This document shows, one piece after another, positions 24,816 through 36,682 of a stretch of 64,000 bases of DNA; position 1 is the first letter of the stretch, and the number at the start of each line of letters is the position of its first letter. The notes under the pieces were generated by a model. It had not been told where the DNA came from. It ran no database searches and saw nothing but the letters and a program-made list of their open reading frames with translations. Where the stretch lies: the NCBI RefSeq assembly GCF_905147045.1, contig NC_065901.1, positions 8,060,001 through 8,124,000 on the forward strand. Direction: 5' to 3'. This stretch comes from Nymphalis io (taxonomy: Eukaryota; Arthropoda; Insecta; Lepidoptera; Nymphalidae). The position numbers and the translations under genes were made by a program.

Positions 24816-26406
24816 TCAGTTGTTTTTTTGTGTTTCATTTTGTTCCCAAGGCCGTGGACCTCTTTTATTCTCCCAATTGTCTATATCCAATTTTTGAATG
24901 TCTTCATAAGCACCTTCTAATGTAACATTTTTATCCTTGTGTAGACCCATTTTTTCTGCTTCCTCTTTGCTTATACCTTTGACTTTTGAAAATTGGTACC
25001 TGTAGCAATATACATATACATTTTAAACTTTAAAAATGGTATTGGCTTTATGCATGGAAACAATTAATATTATGTAATGACTTATAATGTATTTAAACAA
25101 ATTTAAAATAGAGTATATGTTCTTTAATAATTTATTTTGTTATATTAGGGACTAGGATAAGAAACTTTATTAGTGACTAATCAAAAACATACCTATTCAA
25201 TAAAAAAAAAAAAATTAGATAAATTTATGAAGGTATGTCAGGCAAACGAGTTAGTTTTTACCAATAAGCTATGCTAAGCTAAGCTATGGGATTTTAAGAT
25301 GTTACGTCCTTTGCACTTGTAATGAAAAAGACTTGCCTAGAACAAATATACTTTTATATTATACTTAAACTAGTACACCACTTTGTGTTCCACATAATTG
25401 CAGTAGAATAACTATATATCAGACAGGTCCTTATTGTTTTCTAAAACTAGTGATAATATTTTTTTAGAGCTTTGACATTTGTAGTGGCCATAGTTTTCCG
25501 GTCGTGTCGGATTGCCGTCCCATTGGATTATAAGAGTTAGGGAATACAGAGAACATCTGTGTTTGCAGACACACTTGCACATAATATGTCCTGCGCAGTC
25601 CTGCTAATCTCTCTTGAGATTGGCCTCTGTGGCCTAAATTGGTCTGGTGGACCTCTACCTTAAGTATGTATATCAATATAACCTAAACCTATCTTATAGT
25701 CAAATTTATATCAATTATTTTTAATAATCTTGCAACAAAAATAAGCAAAATTATAAGTAAGATTAATAAACATAATAAAATAATCTTTCAGCACAAAAAT
25801 ATTTCATATGGCTATGAAAAGAGAAGAAAAGAGTTTTTGGCCTGTATGTGCTTAAAATTCCACAAACAATCATCATTCACTTACCCACCTAACTATTAAG
25901 AGTTTCAGGGTGCAAAATATTTTATAACAATTTAAAATTTACTTTTGTGTGTGGTGAGTTGGTTAATCATAAACCGTCTGAGTTTACAATAATAGATTGG
26001 GTACAATAATAGTGGGATAGCTCTATTCTAGTCTGGCGGAAATCACATTACCACACACAAAAGTGAGGCTGGCAAACAGACCACATATTCTACAAGATCG
26101 AAAGCCATTCCTTACAATTGTATGGTTGTAAAAAATATTAGTCTGGTACTGCATTAGCGCAATATATAATTATTGGTTAGAATAGAATGAACATGCTCTT
26201 ATTTTTCTTCTTATTAGGACTTCATGAATAATTAAGAAATATTAGAATAACCTTATTTGTGTCCATTCCCTTAACCCAAATGAACCTCCGATCATAAATA
26301 TGATAAAGGGTAATCCGTATCTAAATGACTTCTTTTGACTGTATATTTTCCAAATATTTCGCAAGTTTTCTAGACGGTGACTTCTTTTTTCACTTTCTAA
26401 GGACAT
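24816..26406 (-). CDS. COX16: cytochrome c oxidase assembly protein COX16
   Basis: Two coding exons, 26252-26406 and 24816-24999, joined within Arg52 (AG+G), give 112 residues, in line with the family (about 106). COX16 is a small mitochondrial inner-membrane protein that helps copper delivery to COX2 during complex IV assembly. The diagnostic block is seen directly: a basic head, one membrane helix at about 31-45 (GLPFIIFMIGGSFGL), then REWTQIRYQF, and a C-terminal NVTLEGAYEDIQKLDIDNWENKRGPRPWE segment in which the charged and proline-rich residues are conserved in the family. The 1.25-kb intron contains a SINE fragment. The ATG is at the start of the charged head and no upstream in-frame ATG is evident. 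Confidence 0.92.
25497..25648 (+). mobile_element. 3' part of tRNA-derived SINE in the COX16 intron
   Basis: CGGTCGTGTCGGATTGCCG, GAGTTAGGGAATACAGAG and CTCTCTTGAGATTGGCCTC match in order the 3' half of the copies at 24296 and 30221 (on their own strand). The tRNA-like head is absent. Confidence 0.7.
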
Positions 26407-27015
26407 TTTTCAATAATCTAATTATAGAAAATTTAAAACCCCAATTTCTTTATTTACACCATCACTGTTTGTATATTATTTTTACATAACTGTATTGTTA
26501 TCTTACATATAAATTATAAATTTAAATATAGTCTAATACTCTTTGTCAAAGAGTCAAATCAGAGTCTTTGATAATTGATTGTTAAATATTTGCTGTCAAA
26601 TATCAATATTTTTTTTATCGGTAGTAGCTGTAAAACTATAAAATATCTAAACTATCTATAAAATATCAGTAGTATCAGCAAAGGCTAAATTATTATAATC
26701 TGCTGTATTTGTAGTCTGTGATTGTAATACACTTTAGAGAAAGTACTACGCAGGTTAATACGATCCGTACACAGAGAAACAAATAAACCAAGGGGCCGTG
26801 AAACCGCGACTGAGACAGAGATAGTTTGTCAATGTGTGCGTATAATGTTGCTGTATGTAACTGCATTCGATGTTTTGGAAGATCAATAATTTTCAGGATT
26901 TCATTTTTTTACTTTTTAATATTTATTATATTTTTTTTAAATAAATTATTTTTTTGTTTTCCTACTACACCCAAAAACCGTTGCATTGTTTGTTTTCGTT
27001 TCCGTTATCAATAGT
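26407..27015. other. intergenic, with outer inverted-repeat segment at 26757-26831
   Basis: Upstream of COX16. A 75-base segment at 26757-26831 (GATCCGTACACAGAGAAAC ... GACAGAGATAGTTTGTC) is found again in diverged inverted form near 27972-28095. The rest is AT-rich without supported features. Confidence 0.5.
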
Positions 27016-27240
27016 ACTTCAACTCCTTTCTTTGTCGCACTTCCAAAAAATGGAATTCCTTACCAGCTCACGTGTTTCACTCCTCTTACAACGCGGGTTC
27101 CTTCAAACGAGGCGTGAAGAGGCAATTTGCGGGCCGGCAAGGCGAAGGCGGTACTGGCCGTCGTCGCGTTTGGACTCTACTACCACTTACCATCAGGTGG
27201 AGTAGAGTCATTTGCTCTCCCGGCGAATATAAAAAAAATA
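27016..27240 (+). mobile_element. LINE reverse transcriptase C-terminal remnant
   Basis: In one continuous frame after a stop at about 27012 the DNA reads YFNSFLCRTSKKWNSLP, AHVFHSSYNAGSFKRGVKR, then FAGRQGEGGTG and LTIRWSRVICSP. This is the well known C-terminal end of insect non-LTR retrotransposon polymerases, followed by an A-rich tail (from 27227). The 5' part is missing, as usual after incomplete reverse transcription. Confidence 0.75.
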
Positions 27241-27649
27241 TATATTTATATTGTACTGGATAAGCAATCTCCTCAGATGTTGAAATCTAAAACATTTAAT
27301 AAAATTAATAATAAAGAATGGTTGCCACATATATTTCTATGTTAACCTCTTGACTCGGAATCTAATAATATTATAAATTCATGAAGAATGTTAAATAATG
27401 TTGTCGGTAGGAAATTATAAATAGGAGAACGAATAAATTAAAATAACATATTTACATATAACGAAGCACTTTAGGTTATTATTGAACTCCGTATTTATTT
27501 GTTTACATTGTCGATATTTATTATCGAAAATCGGGACATTTTTTTAGCTGACGCTGGCAGCACTTACATGATAAATAATTATAGGTTATGAATAATAAAA
27601 ACTGGAAAACCCTATTATCTTTAGGATTTTAATGCAATATAAGGTTCCG

Positions 27650-27901
27650 TCATTCTATGGCATAAATAAACATCACTGAGAAACTATATTTAGGGACAAA
27701 ATAATCGTACTTACGCGTGAAAACACACGCCGGCAATTTTCTTCTTGCTTTCGCTTTAACATGAAATAATACGACAATGCACCATTGTATAACCATCGAT
27801 ATGATATAAGGATTGTTTCTCGGTCTTTTCACTGGATTAGAATCGTTTTCTAACACAAAAGGAAAGCGAAAATTGAACAATAAACACAATGAACGCACCA
27901 A
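27650..27901 (-). other. unassigned minus-strand open frame with a good donor site
   Basis: An 83-codon frame contains a hydrophobic stretch (MVIQWCIVVLFHV) followed by a basic stretch, and a strong donor GTAAGT on the minus strand at about 27711-27716. It might be a first exon of a minus-strand gene, but no next exon could be joined with confidence and the LINE remnant lies just downstream. It is weakly supported. Confidence 0.2.
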
Positions 27902-27908
27902 CTATCAA

Positions 27909-27940
27909 GTTTGTTTCGCTACTTAAGTAGCGAAACAAAC
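27909..27940. repeat. perfect 32-bp palindrome
   Basis: GTTTGTTTCGCTACTT is followed directly by its exact reverse complement, with no spacer. It is likely the centre of a hairpin-type transposable element end or a MITE core. Confidence 0.95.
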
Positions 27941-28508
27941 AACAAAACTGGTAACACGATAAGGGACAAAAGATTTGATAAAACTATCTCTGTCTAATCC
28001 ATTTGTAACGTAATTTTCGTTCTCTTTCTTGTGCAAGTGAAAAGTAAATCGTCATTGCGTCTATTAGTTTCTCTGTCTACGATACGATCACAGAAAACAT
28101 TAAAAAAAAATTATGTGAACAGTGGTTTGACAAAGTTAAACGTACTTTAAAAAACTACTGTTCAGACATATAGTTTGGATTATGTTGAACTATAAAATTA
28201 GTGTTTAATACAAAGTAACTTTATTTCACTATGAAAGATTTTATTTACTTATAACATTATATTCGATTATTATCAGCATAAACGGCACTGTCTCATTTGA
28301 CCAGTATCTAATGAGAGCATTGTGTCATTGTACCATATATAAAATACAAACTATATAAATAAATTAAGCATCATAGCATGTCTATAATGGAATATATTTT
28401 TTATTATAAAAAATATGTGCCGAATCGTACAAAAGCTGTCAGTTGACACTGAATATTGCAATTTGTTTACAAGAACTGTATTAATTTAAAATTATAAAAT
28501 GTTCCAGT

Positions 28509-28720
28509 CAGACTTGGGAAAAATGTTGTCAGATTAATGATTATCGATTACTATAACAACGTGTAATCATCTATCACGATTACAGATTCTTTTTGATTGA
28601 TTCGACTAACTCACTTACTTTTTTTATTGCTTTCGTTTTACTATAATTATGATTGATGATTACATATTGTAGTCGTTATCGCATATCATTAATTTTATTA
28701 TATTTTATTTAAGTCGGGTT
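28509..28720 (+). mobile_element. MITE, diverged copy of the CAGACTTGGG family
   Basis: It starts CAGACTTGGGAAAAATGTTGTCAGATTAATGATTA and shares with 63511-63733 the internal TTACTTTTTTTAT and CTTTCGT blocks and the 3' ATCATTAATTTTATTA. The right inverted end is degraded (AAGTCGGG). Confidence 0.7.
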
Positions 28721-30220
28721 CCAGTTTTTCAAAGAATAAACAGAATTTATGTCGAACAACGATAATTTAAGTTATTATTGTATATACAATTGAAATGTAT
28801 GCGACGGAGTCACTTACTTGCTCCATCCTCTTGAGTAGTTTTCAAAGGGTTTGGAGCTTAAAAAGAAGCATTTATTTACTTTTATAATTCATGAAATCAG
28901 TCTATTTCATTTTTGTTTATATTATTACAAGTACAATTTTATTCCCATAAAATCGTACCTTTAAATATTGCTGACAAATTTGTAACATACCTTGAACTTT
29001 TTATTTTTTATATTAATAAAACCACGTAAAACTCTCTATAAGTTTAGTATACTTTAAATTTTAATGTTTTAGTTTTATCTGTATTCAAAAAAATATATAC
29101 AATACAATGACGTAAAAATAAATTTATAAAATGGCGGACATCTGCGAGTGACGTATAAGTTGTTTATGATTATCAATAATTTTCATCAGTGTTGTGACTA
29201 AGGATGAAATAAGATTTTACAAAAATAGTTGTAATTAGTGTTATCTCCAAGTAATTTAGGTAAGTTTGCTAATTTTTACTTTCGTGTAACGTCGATTTCT
29301 ACCTAATTGACATGCTGCTGAGGCAAGTAGAAGAAATTGTAGGCGGACGACTTCATAAGTCATAACTATAACTTTCTTGGATATAGCAAAAAAGATTGTA
29401 TTTATGGGATTATTTAACAAAGATCTATTATGCAACAAAAGTTAAAATTGGCATTCATGGCCTTAAAATTTTTAACATCTATACTTACAAAAAATCGATC
29501 GTTTATATAAAACAAAAATATTTCGGCCGTACATATTTTTAATAAATGTAAGGGATATTAAATTTTAGAATGCTACAAACATTTAAAGTTAGAATCACAT
29601 AGATACAAAATATATCTATATTTATGATTCTTAAGCCCCTGTGTTTTTTAATTTCCATTCATTTCCTTCATTACTTAAGGCCTATTATATAGATTTCAAT
29701 AATGTTCAAATAAGTTTGAAGTTTTGTCATTTATATAATTTATCTATCTTTGTGTTATAAAACAGGAGAATACTGAGGAAGTCACTTAATATTTAATAAT
29801 CTTTTCAATATTCAACTTACTACAATAAATATATTTTTTGCATATGGCATGGCATAATATTATAGGTGGATTGTTTTTTTGATATAAATAGTGGCACATT
29901 GACATATTATATATAGCTCTTGACTTCATATTTTCTAGAAAAGTGTATATATTAAAACTATTGCAATATATCTTATAAAAAATCTTTAGTAATATTGCTA
30001 ACAAGATTGAGCACACAGAAAATTTCAGTTGCATAATATTTGATACAACATGTTACTTATGAATTTAATATTTGTTTTATCTAAAACAAAGTTTCCATAC
30101 AAAAGATAACATTTATTTTCATTTAAAAATCTAATATTAAATCAAAATATGCAAAACATAATACTTAATGCTGATAGTTTTTACAAAGGTCAAAGATAAA
30201 AAGTAAATAATAATAATAAT
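28721..30220. other. gene-poor stretch with weak exon candidates
   Basis: AT-rich. A 39-base minus-strand stretch with good splice signals (28818-28856) and a plus-strand ATGGCGGACATCTGCGA followed by GTGACG at 29131-29147 are the only coding-like traits. A further donor GTAAGT at 29260 could end an untranslated exon. None could be placed in a gene. Confidence 0.4.
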
Positions 30221-30569
30221 CTCCAGACCGATTTCGGCCACTGCTGCTAATCTCAAGAGAGATTAGCCAACTACGCAGGAGATATTATAGTGCACAAGTG
30301 TGTGCACAAACACAGGTGCACTCTCTATTTCCTAACTCTCATAATCTGATGGGACGGCAATCCGACACGACCTGAAAGAGTTCAGGTGCAGGACCAACGG
30401 CTTTACATGCTTTCCGAGGCATGGGAGTAAACACACTTCCAACTTCCAAACTCTGGGCTGAGACTGAGAATTTTCTGGCAGAAAAACCCAATAACTTTTT
30501 ATTGGGAATTGAACCCAGGAACAACCGGGTCTGCGGCCTTACATCAAGCCACTAAACCAACGAGGCAGT
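30221..30569 (-). mobile_element. tRNA-derived SINE, full length, best-preserved copy of its family
   Basis: On the minus strand it runs from ACTGCCTCGTTGGTTTAGTGGC (A box) through GGTTCCTGGGTTCAATTCCC (B box), TTATTGGGTTTTTCTGCC and CCTCGGAAAGCATGTAAAG to CTCTCTTGAGATTAGC. It is preceded on the plus strand by (TAA)n at 30206-30220, which is probably its 3' tail. Confidence 0.85.
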
Positions 30570-32780
30570 TAATAAGTATTATGTTTTTGGATATAATATT
30601 TTTTGTAAATTAATATGATGTTAATACCAGTGATCAATTAAAAAATATTCCAGTTTTTTTTGCACTATTTTTAATAAGTAAGGTCCAATATATATTTTTA
30701 TTTATATTATTTGTTTCACACTGCTTAGGTTGCTTTGAAATATATGAATATCTTCCATTTAGTATGATATACCTAAACAAATAAAAAGATTTATAAAAGT
30801 CTCCATTTTATGATACCTGAATAATAAATAAAACAAATCCTTAATTGTTATTAAAACTTTATTGCACATGAAAAATAAATCCACTTGGCACAAAACTTTT
30901 ACCTCATGATGTTTTGTAATTTTAAGATTATAATTAACTATTTTAACACATTCTTAAATCACAAAAAAATTAATTAAGCTGTTAATACAGATAAAAATAA
31001 GCTACAGTAACTGTTTTTAATAGAAATAGGATTATAAAAAATTTGCACTTGAATTATGTTTCATGACACTGTTACTTGGATTGTAACTATAGGCCATTTG
31101 GGCCGACAGTTTAAATCAATTCAAAAAAAAAGAAAATCTTTCTGGTCTTTAACATCCAGCCAATTTAACACTTGTAATGTTATACCATATAGTATTTGTT
31201 TTTTTTAACTCTATCAACACAGTGTTAATACTTTTTATATATTTTTACTTTTCTATGAAACTGTGATTTACAAATATTAATACATATTCATTAATGCTTA
31301 ATAGTTATATATTTCTTTGCCTGTAGTAATTAATTTAATTGTCATAATGCTGATAATACAAATATTTATTGTGTCATATTGCCTATTAACTCTGGTCAAC
31401 ATTGTAAAGTTCTTTTTTATACATTAAACTCTTGCAAATAATATAATATTAATTGCACTAAAGAAAATGGTGAAAAAAACTAAAGTATAAATATTTTTAT
31501 GACATATTAAGTGATTTTTTTTAACATAAAAAGTGTTTACTGCCAGTTATTTATCAATTTTGTTATGTTTTCTGACATGATATTCTTTATAGATATTTTG
31601 TAGGTGTATGAATCTCGCATTTAAACATTTATGGCCTTACTATGAACATTACTTAGCGGCCATTTAGTTTCACACAGATTTCTCCCTTTCTTTCATTACT
31701 TATTAGACATACAAAAGAAGATGACATATTTTTTAACTAATCTCCCGCTAAACAATGTTTATAAGTAAGCCTGCATTATTAAGTCAGAAGGTTTGCTAAT
31801 AGTTTGAAACTATACAGCTGTAAACAGTTTCCATGGACAAAATTTTCAGAAACCTAGTGCTAACTAGAAAAGCAATAAGAGATAACTATAATCTTCATTT
31901 CGATTATGACATATATCTTGCTTGTTTTCGCGGAGAATGCTCCAGAATGCTGCACATCAATTTATCAGGCATGATCAGTAACCACCAAAATCCGTTCCAA
32001 ACCATTGATGTCACACTAAAACCTGCTTCGCCAATATGGATTATTGATTGTGGGCTGGACATGTGTGTTTCATGACTGGAGTTGTCCATTAAAAAAAAGG
32101 ATTTTGTGGAAGGAGTAGATGTCTATATTTCTCCAATAAATAAAACTTTGCTAAGAAGTTCATTTTAACTTATAACAACTTGTCTAATCCAATGTAATTA
32201 AGACAGTAGTTTTCAGTGTATATATATTTTATGGTATACTATGTCCATCTTTGTCATTCTTACTAGGACGAACATTTGCCATTTTAATGCCTCTGATTTT
32301 CTGTAATCGATCTCCTAATTGGATTTCTTCAATAATTCGTCAATAGCGCAATAAATACATAGTCTTATAGTGCTCGCGATATTTTTACCTAGTTGAAATA
32401 TTGCAGTTAATAAACAAAATACATTTTCGAAAATAGTAGTGGCTTCTCGATCATTATCTAATTGTTTTTTATTTCACTTAATGACATGTGACAAAGGCTG
32501 TAGGTGCGTAAGGTAATCTATGTAATTAAACCCAATCTTTAGCCCATTTCAATCACAGGAGGAGTAAATACGAATAAACACCATTGACATTGAATTGATT
32601 GATATTAAGAGTTTAGAACCTGAATAATCTTAAGGTATATTCATTATGGATTCGAGAAATGTTGGCGAAATCGTTATCGAAAGGTTGGAAGTAAAATTAA
32701 AGAAGATTTGTTAAGCGAATTTAATAGTGTTGTATTATAAATAAATATATATTGTTCAAAATCTTTGTAATGCGTGCAGC
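30570..32780. other. gene-poor stretch, possible minus-strand 3' end near 30858
   Basis: A TTTATT at about 30858 (AATAAA on the minus strand) and a less AT-rich island at 31833-32089 are the only traits. The island is open on both strands (80 codons plus strand, 61 codons minus strand) and neither product is recognised, so I leave it unassigned. Confidence 0.4.
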
Positions 32781-33185
32781 AAATCGCATAGAATATGTAA
32801 ATCTAAGGTTTGATAATCTTTACTCCTACTTCTATTTGAATAGGCTTAGGTATAATAAGATACAACTCAATAAGACACAATTCCTCAGAACATTCCCCGT
32901 GATATGTGCGATAGAGGATGCAGAGTGACCCGACATCTCTACGCAAATCCAAAGGATCAAGCCGGTCGGTAAAAGCTTGATCGTCGATAATTCGAATATG
33001 CTCTACGTTGAATGCGGTCAAAGGGAAGAAGCTGGTATGGGGAGCTCCCGCCGTGAAGTGCTGTCTCGCTATGTTGAGAACTCCAAGTTTTTTAGAAGCC
33101 AATTTGGCTTTAACTTAAAGTGACTTTTTAGCGGTCAACGCGCAAACTTGAGTCTTATTGGGGTTGAATTGGACCAAGCTTAGTC
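32780..33185 (-). mobile_element. LINE (jockey-like) reverse transcriptase fragment with internal deletion
   Basis: The minus strand encodes ASKKLGVLNIARQHFT followed directly by AGAPHTSFFPLTAFNVEHI and RLDPLDLRRDVGSLCILYR and YHGECSEELC, all hallmark segments of a common insect non-LTR polymerase thumb region. The segment that normally lies between ARQHFT and AGAP is missing, and the upstream frame (about 33110-33180) continues in related sequence. Confidence 0.8.
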
Positions 33186-33375
33186 GGCCTCAGTTTTGAT
33201 TCCGAAGTCGGTCCCATGTTTTATGTTTGGTTCTGATTAAACATTTTTGTGTTAAGGTTGTTTTTCGTCTTTGTAAAGTTTCCTTTATATCGTGTAAATT
33301 CTTCGTGACAATATCTTCCAAATGTATGTGCTTCTCTGTTCTTGTTATAATACTATATAACCGTACCGTAACCGT

Positions 33376-33984
33376 AACAGCCTGTGAATGTCCCACTGCT
33401 GGGCTAAAGGCCTCCTCTCCTCTTTTTGAGGAGAAGGTTTGGAGCTTATTCCACCACGCTACTCCAATGCGGGTTGGTGGAATACACATGTGGCAGAATT
33501 TCAGTGAAATTAGACACATGCAGGTTTCCTCACGATGTTTTCCTTCACCGTAAAGCACGAGATGAATTATAATCACAAATTAAGCACATGAAAATTCAGT
33601 GGTGCTTGCCCGGGTTTGAACCCACGATCACTGGTTAAGATTCACATGTTTTTTTTTTTTTTTATAGAAAAGGAAGGCGGACGAGCATATGGGCCACCTG
33701 ATGGTAAGTGGTCACCAACGCTCTTAGACATTGGCATTGTAAGAAATGTCAACCATCGCTTACATATCCAATGCGCCACCAACCTTGGGAACTAAGATTT
33801 TATGTCCCTTGTGCCTGTAATTACACTGGCTCACTCACCCTTCAAACCGGAACACAACAATATCAAGTATTGCTGTTTTGCGGTAGAATATCTGATGAGT
33901 GGGTGGTACCTACCCAGACGAGCTTGCACAAAGCCCTACCACCAGTAGTTCTTAGTATGTTCTTACCACTGGGCCATCTCGGCT
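33376..33984 (-). mobile_element. tRNA-derived SINE split by a younger SINE
   Basis: The parts 33376-33645 and 33957-33984 together form one element. On the minus strand it begins GAGCCGAGATGGCCCAGTGG (A box) and the B box GGTTCAAACCC lies at about 33611-33622. The element is interrupted exactly in its head by the Metulj-like SINE at 33651-33956. The copy at 47011-47308 shows the uninterrupted order. Confidence 0.85.
33651..33956 (+). mobile_element. Metulj-like SINE, near full length, nested
   Basis: It has a T tract at the left, ATAGAAAAGGAAGGCGGACG, GGGCCACCTGATGGTAAGTGG, the central body and a right end with GAGTGGGTGGTACCTACCC and CCCTACCACCAGTAG. The five bases ATGTT occur on both sides (33646-33650, 33957-33961) as target-site duplication inside the older SINE. 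Confidence 0.88.
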
Positions 33985-36642
33985 CTTATTATACTATATA
34001 ACGTGACTTTATTTGTGGGTTTACCTGTTTTCGATATCGTCTTTGACAAATTATATTTTGCTACATAACAAAATAATCTTTTAAATAGCTGATTATCGTT
34101 ATTTAGAAAATTTTACACTTGAGCATTTCTAACTGTCTGCGTACTATATTATTTTCCACTATACAAAGGTAGTATTTCTACTATACACAGTATAATGTGG
34201 CTGAAGAAGTGTTTTAAATAATGAAATAGCATTTTAATATAAATTCAATTTTTGATAAACTATTACCTATTTTACAAATTACAAACGTTTCTTCATACAT
34301 AGACGATAGAATTAATTATCGCTTGAAAGTTATACGTTTGTAAGGCATACTCGTAGTAGCTTCAAATTGAAGTCTATGCCCATACGTGTTGACGGATGTC
34401 GAACAGAACGACGGCGGGCGCGTCCGATGACATCACCCCGTCCTAAGACGCCGTTACTGTTTACACTCCTAATGAGATGGCCAGAACATTGGCAATACAT
34501 TGGTAGTAGTGAAATAGTCAACCAAATATTAAATGAAATTTCATACTTTATACTCTAACTCGACTCAATCAATGATTTTTTCCTATATACCACGTTATTT
34601 TTATCCTACAATCTTTCATATATTCTTACCTACGTCTGAGACTACCTCTAAATTTAATTACGATCGGTTCAGTGGTTTAGTTATTAGGCGACAAACAGAC
34701 TGAGTTACACACTTTGATTAAAAATAGTAGAAGTGACCGTTCTCTTTAAACGAATACGATATCAGTACCCAGATTCAGCTGTGGGTTATTAATTATGACT
34801 TATCGTCCTATTACTTGAAATAAACCTTACGATAATGTTTAAAACAAAATATACTTGCTTATTGTTGGAAAAATATGGTTTTTAAATTTCAAAAATGGGT
34901 AGAAACTGTACATTATTACAGTTATTAAATTGTTATTGAATAAGGTTTTTTTTACCTTCGTTTATAATTGTACGAACACTTTGTATACATAACAAGCGTT
35001 CGTGAAGAGATTGTTTACTTGACTATATGTTTGAATGGAGGGCATTTTGTCAGCCAGCTTCGTGGACTCGGTCACGGGGCATTGTGACTGGAACACTACC
35101 GTACACCGGATTCCTCTCACGCTCCAGTTGTCACAAATACCACTAATTGTATTGCGTTTTTTCATCGCACGGATGTGCTTATTGTGTTAACACGAGTGCA
35201 CTTTACGTTATTTGTAAAATTACTGATTTTTAACTCTTAAATTATTAAATAAACTTTAGAAACGAAGGTGACTATCTAAAATTGTTTTGCTCGATATCTT
35301 GAAAACAAAATAACCGGAAATATACTAAAAGAGATGTAATAACTCCGATGAGGTTTATTTCTCTGGTTTAATAACTATGGTTTTGTATTGGTTTTTAATG
35401 CTCATAAAATATCGATAACTAACGAAAAAAGTCTTAAGAAGTTTCTTTATATGTTTTAAAATTTTTATTAAACAATCAATTTTGAGATTAAGCAGTATGA
35501 ATTTTAAAATCATTGAGTAAATATTTCTTAATGATGATAAATAATTACAGAAAGAATATAATGTTTGCGTAACACGTTGACTAATTAGGAAATTTAACTG
35601 GACAAGTTGATCACGCCGGCTAACCACAACGGCGACGGTCCCCTCCGAGTTCCGACAGTTTGTGATTGACGATCACCTCGACCGCACGTTGCGGCGCTGA
35701 ATCATGTTCATTTAGCGAATAATTTGTATTTTTATGGTCTTTGCAGAAATTGCAAGACTTCGTCTCTCTTTTTTAGCATTAGTCGCCACGTTGTTATTGT
35801 AAATAAACAAAGGCGCCACCCGCGCACGGTTGACTCACTTATTAACATCGTCAAGTGTGTAAACAAGACAGAATAATTATTTTTTTTATACGAAACTGTC
35901 GTAATGATTAAATTTACATCTTTTTGTAATCATGTGTACATTGATTGACTGTGTGTTGTCGTGTTAGTGATATGTTGAAGAAGCCGAGAAAGAATTAAAA
36001 GTAATTTATTGGATTATTATAAAACTATGGTAGGCAATTTTTAAATTAATTTACTCGTATGCTTGTTTAGATTTAGTACGTATCCACCTAGCTTACCTAA
36101 CTAACTTGCGAATATTCTATTCTCGGAAAAAAATCAATACTCTCAATTTAAAGTTAAAACGGTGCATGCCCCGCAGCTTAAAATAAACCATATGGCTACC
36201 TACTGAATAATGTTCTCTTTCTTGTCTAGCAATAATCTTGATTCTCGACGACGCGACAACATAAAACATATACGTACATTAAGTGAGATTGATTTTTCAT
36301 TTCAAAATATCATTATAGTTTAATTATATTGTCTTGATATAAACATTAGTAGAGAAGTGTAACTCTGTTCAAATTCAAACTAGCAAAATTGTGTTTTGAA
36401 GCATTATACTTTTTTATTAAACCTCTCTGATTTACTAGTTTTTCCAAACTGACAATTTACATTTATTCATAATTGATATGTTATGTTTATGACGGTAATG
36501 AAACCTTTACATAATATCCTTAAACATTTTTACTATATTCCTCGATAGAACCATATTTATTGACATAATAAATAACAATAATATTGAGACATATTACAAA
36601 TTAACACATTATGTGAGGCCAGTTCAAAACAGTATTATTTCC

Positions 36643-36682
36643 CAAAGTTATAAAAACTTCCTTTAAAGTTTTTATAACTTTG
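36643..36682. repeat. perfect 17-bp inverted repeat with 6-base loop
   Basis: The arm 36643-36659 (CAAAGTTATAAAAACTT) is exactly complementary to 36666-36682. It is short for a miRNA precursor and may be a recent hairpin or transposon end. Confidence 0.9.

Noticed and set aside
33190..34001. Frames of 97 to 128 codons on both strands
   Set aside because: They are translations of the nested SINEs at 33376-33984.
34330..34558. Two opposing 63-codon frames in a CpG-rich island
   Set aside because: Both products are unrecognised and the island looks like a short repeat or promoter; no splice context supports either.
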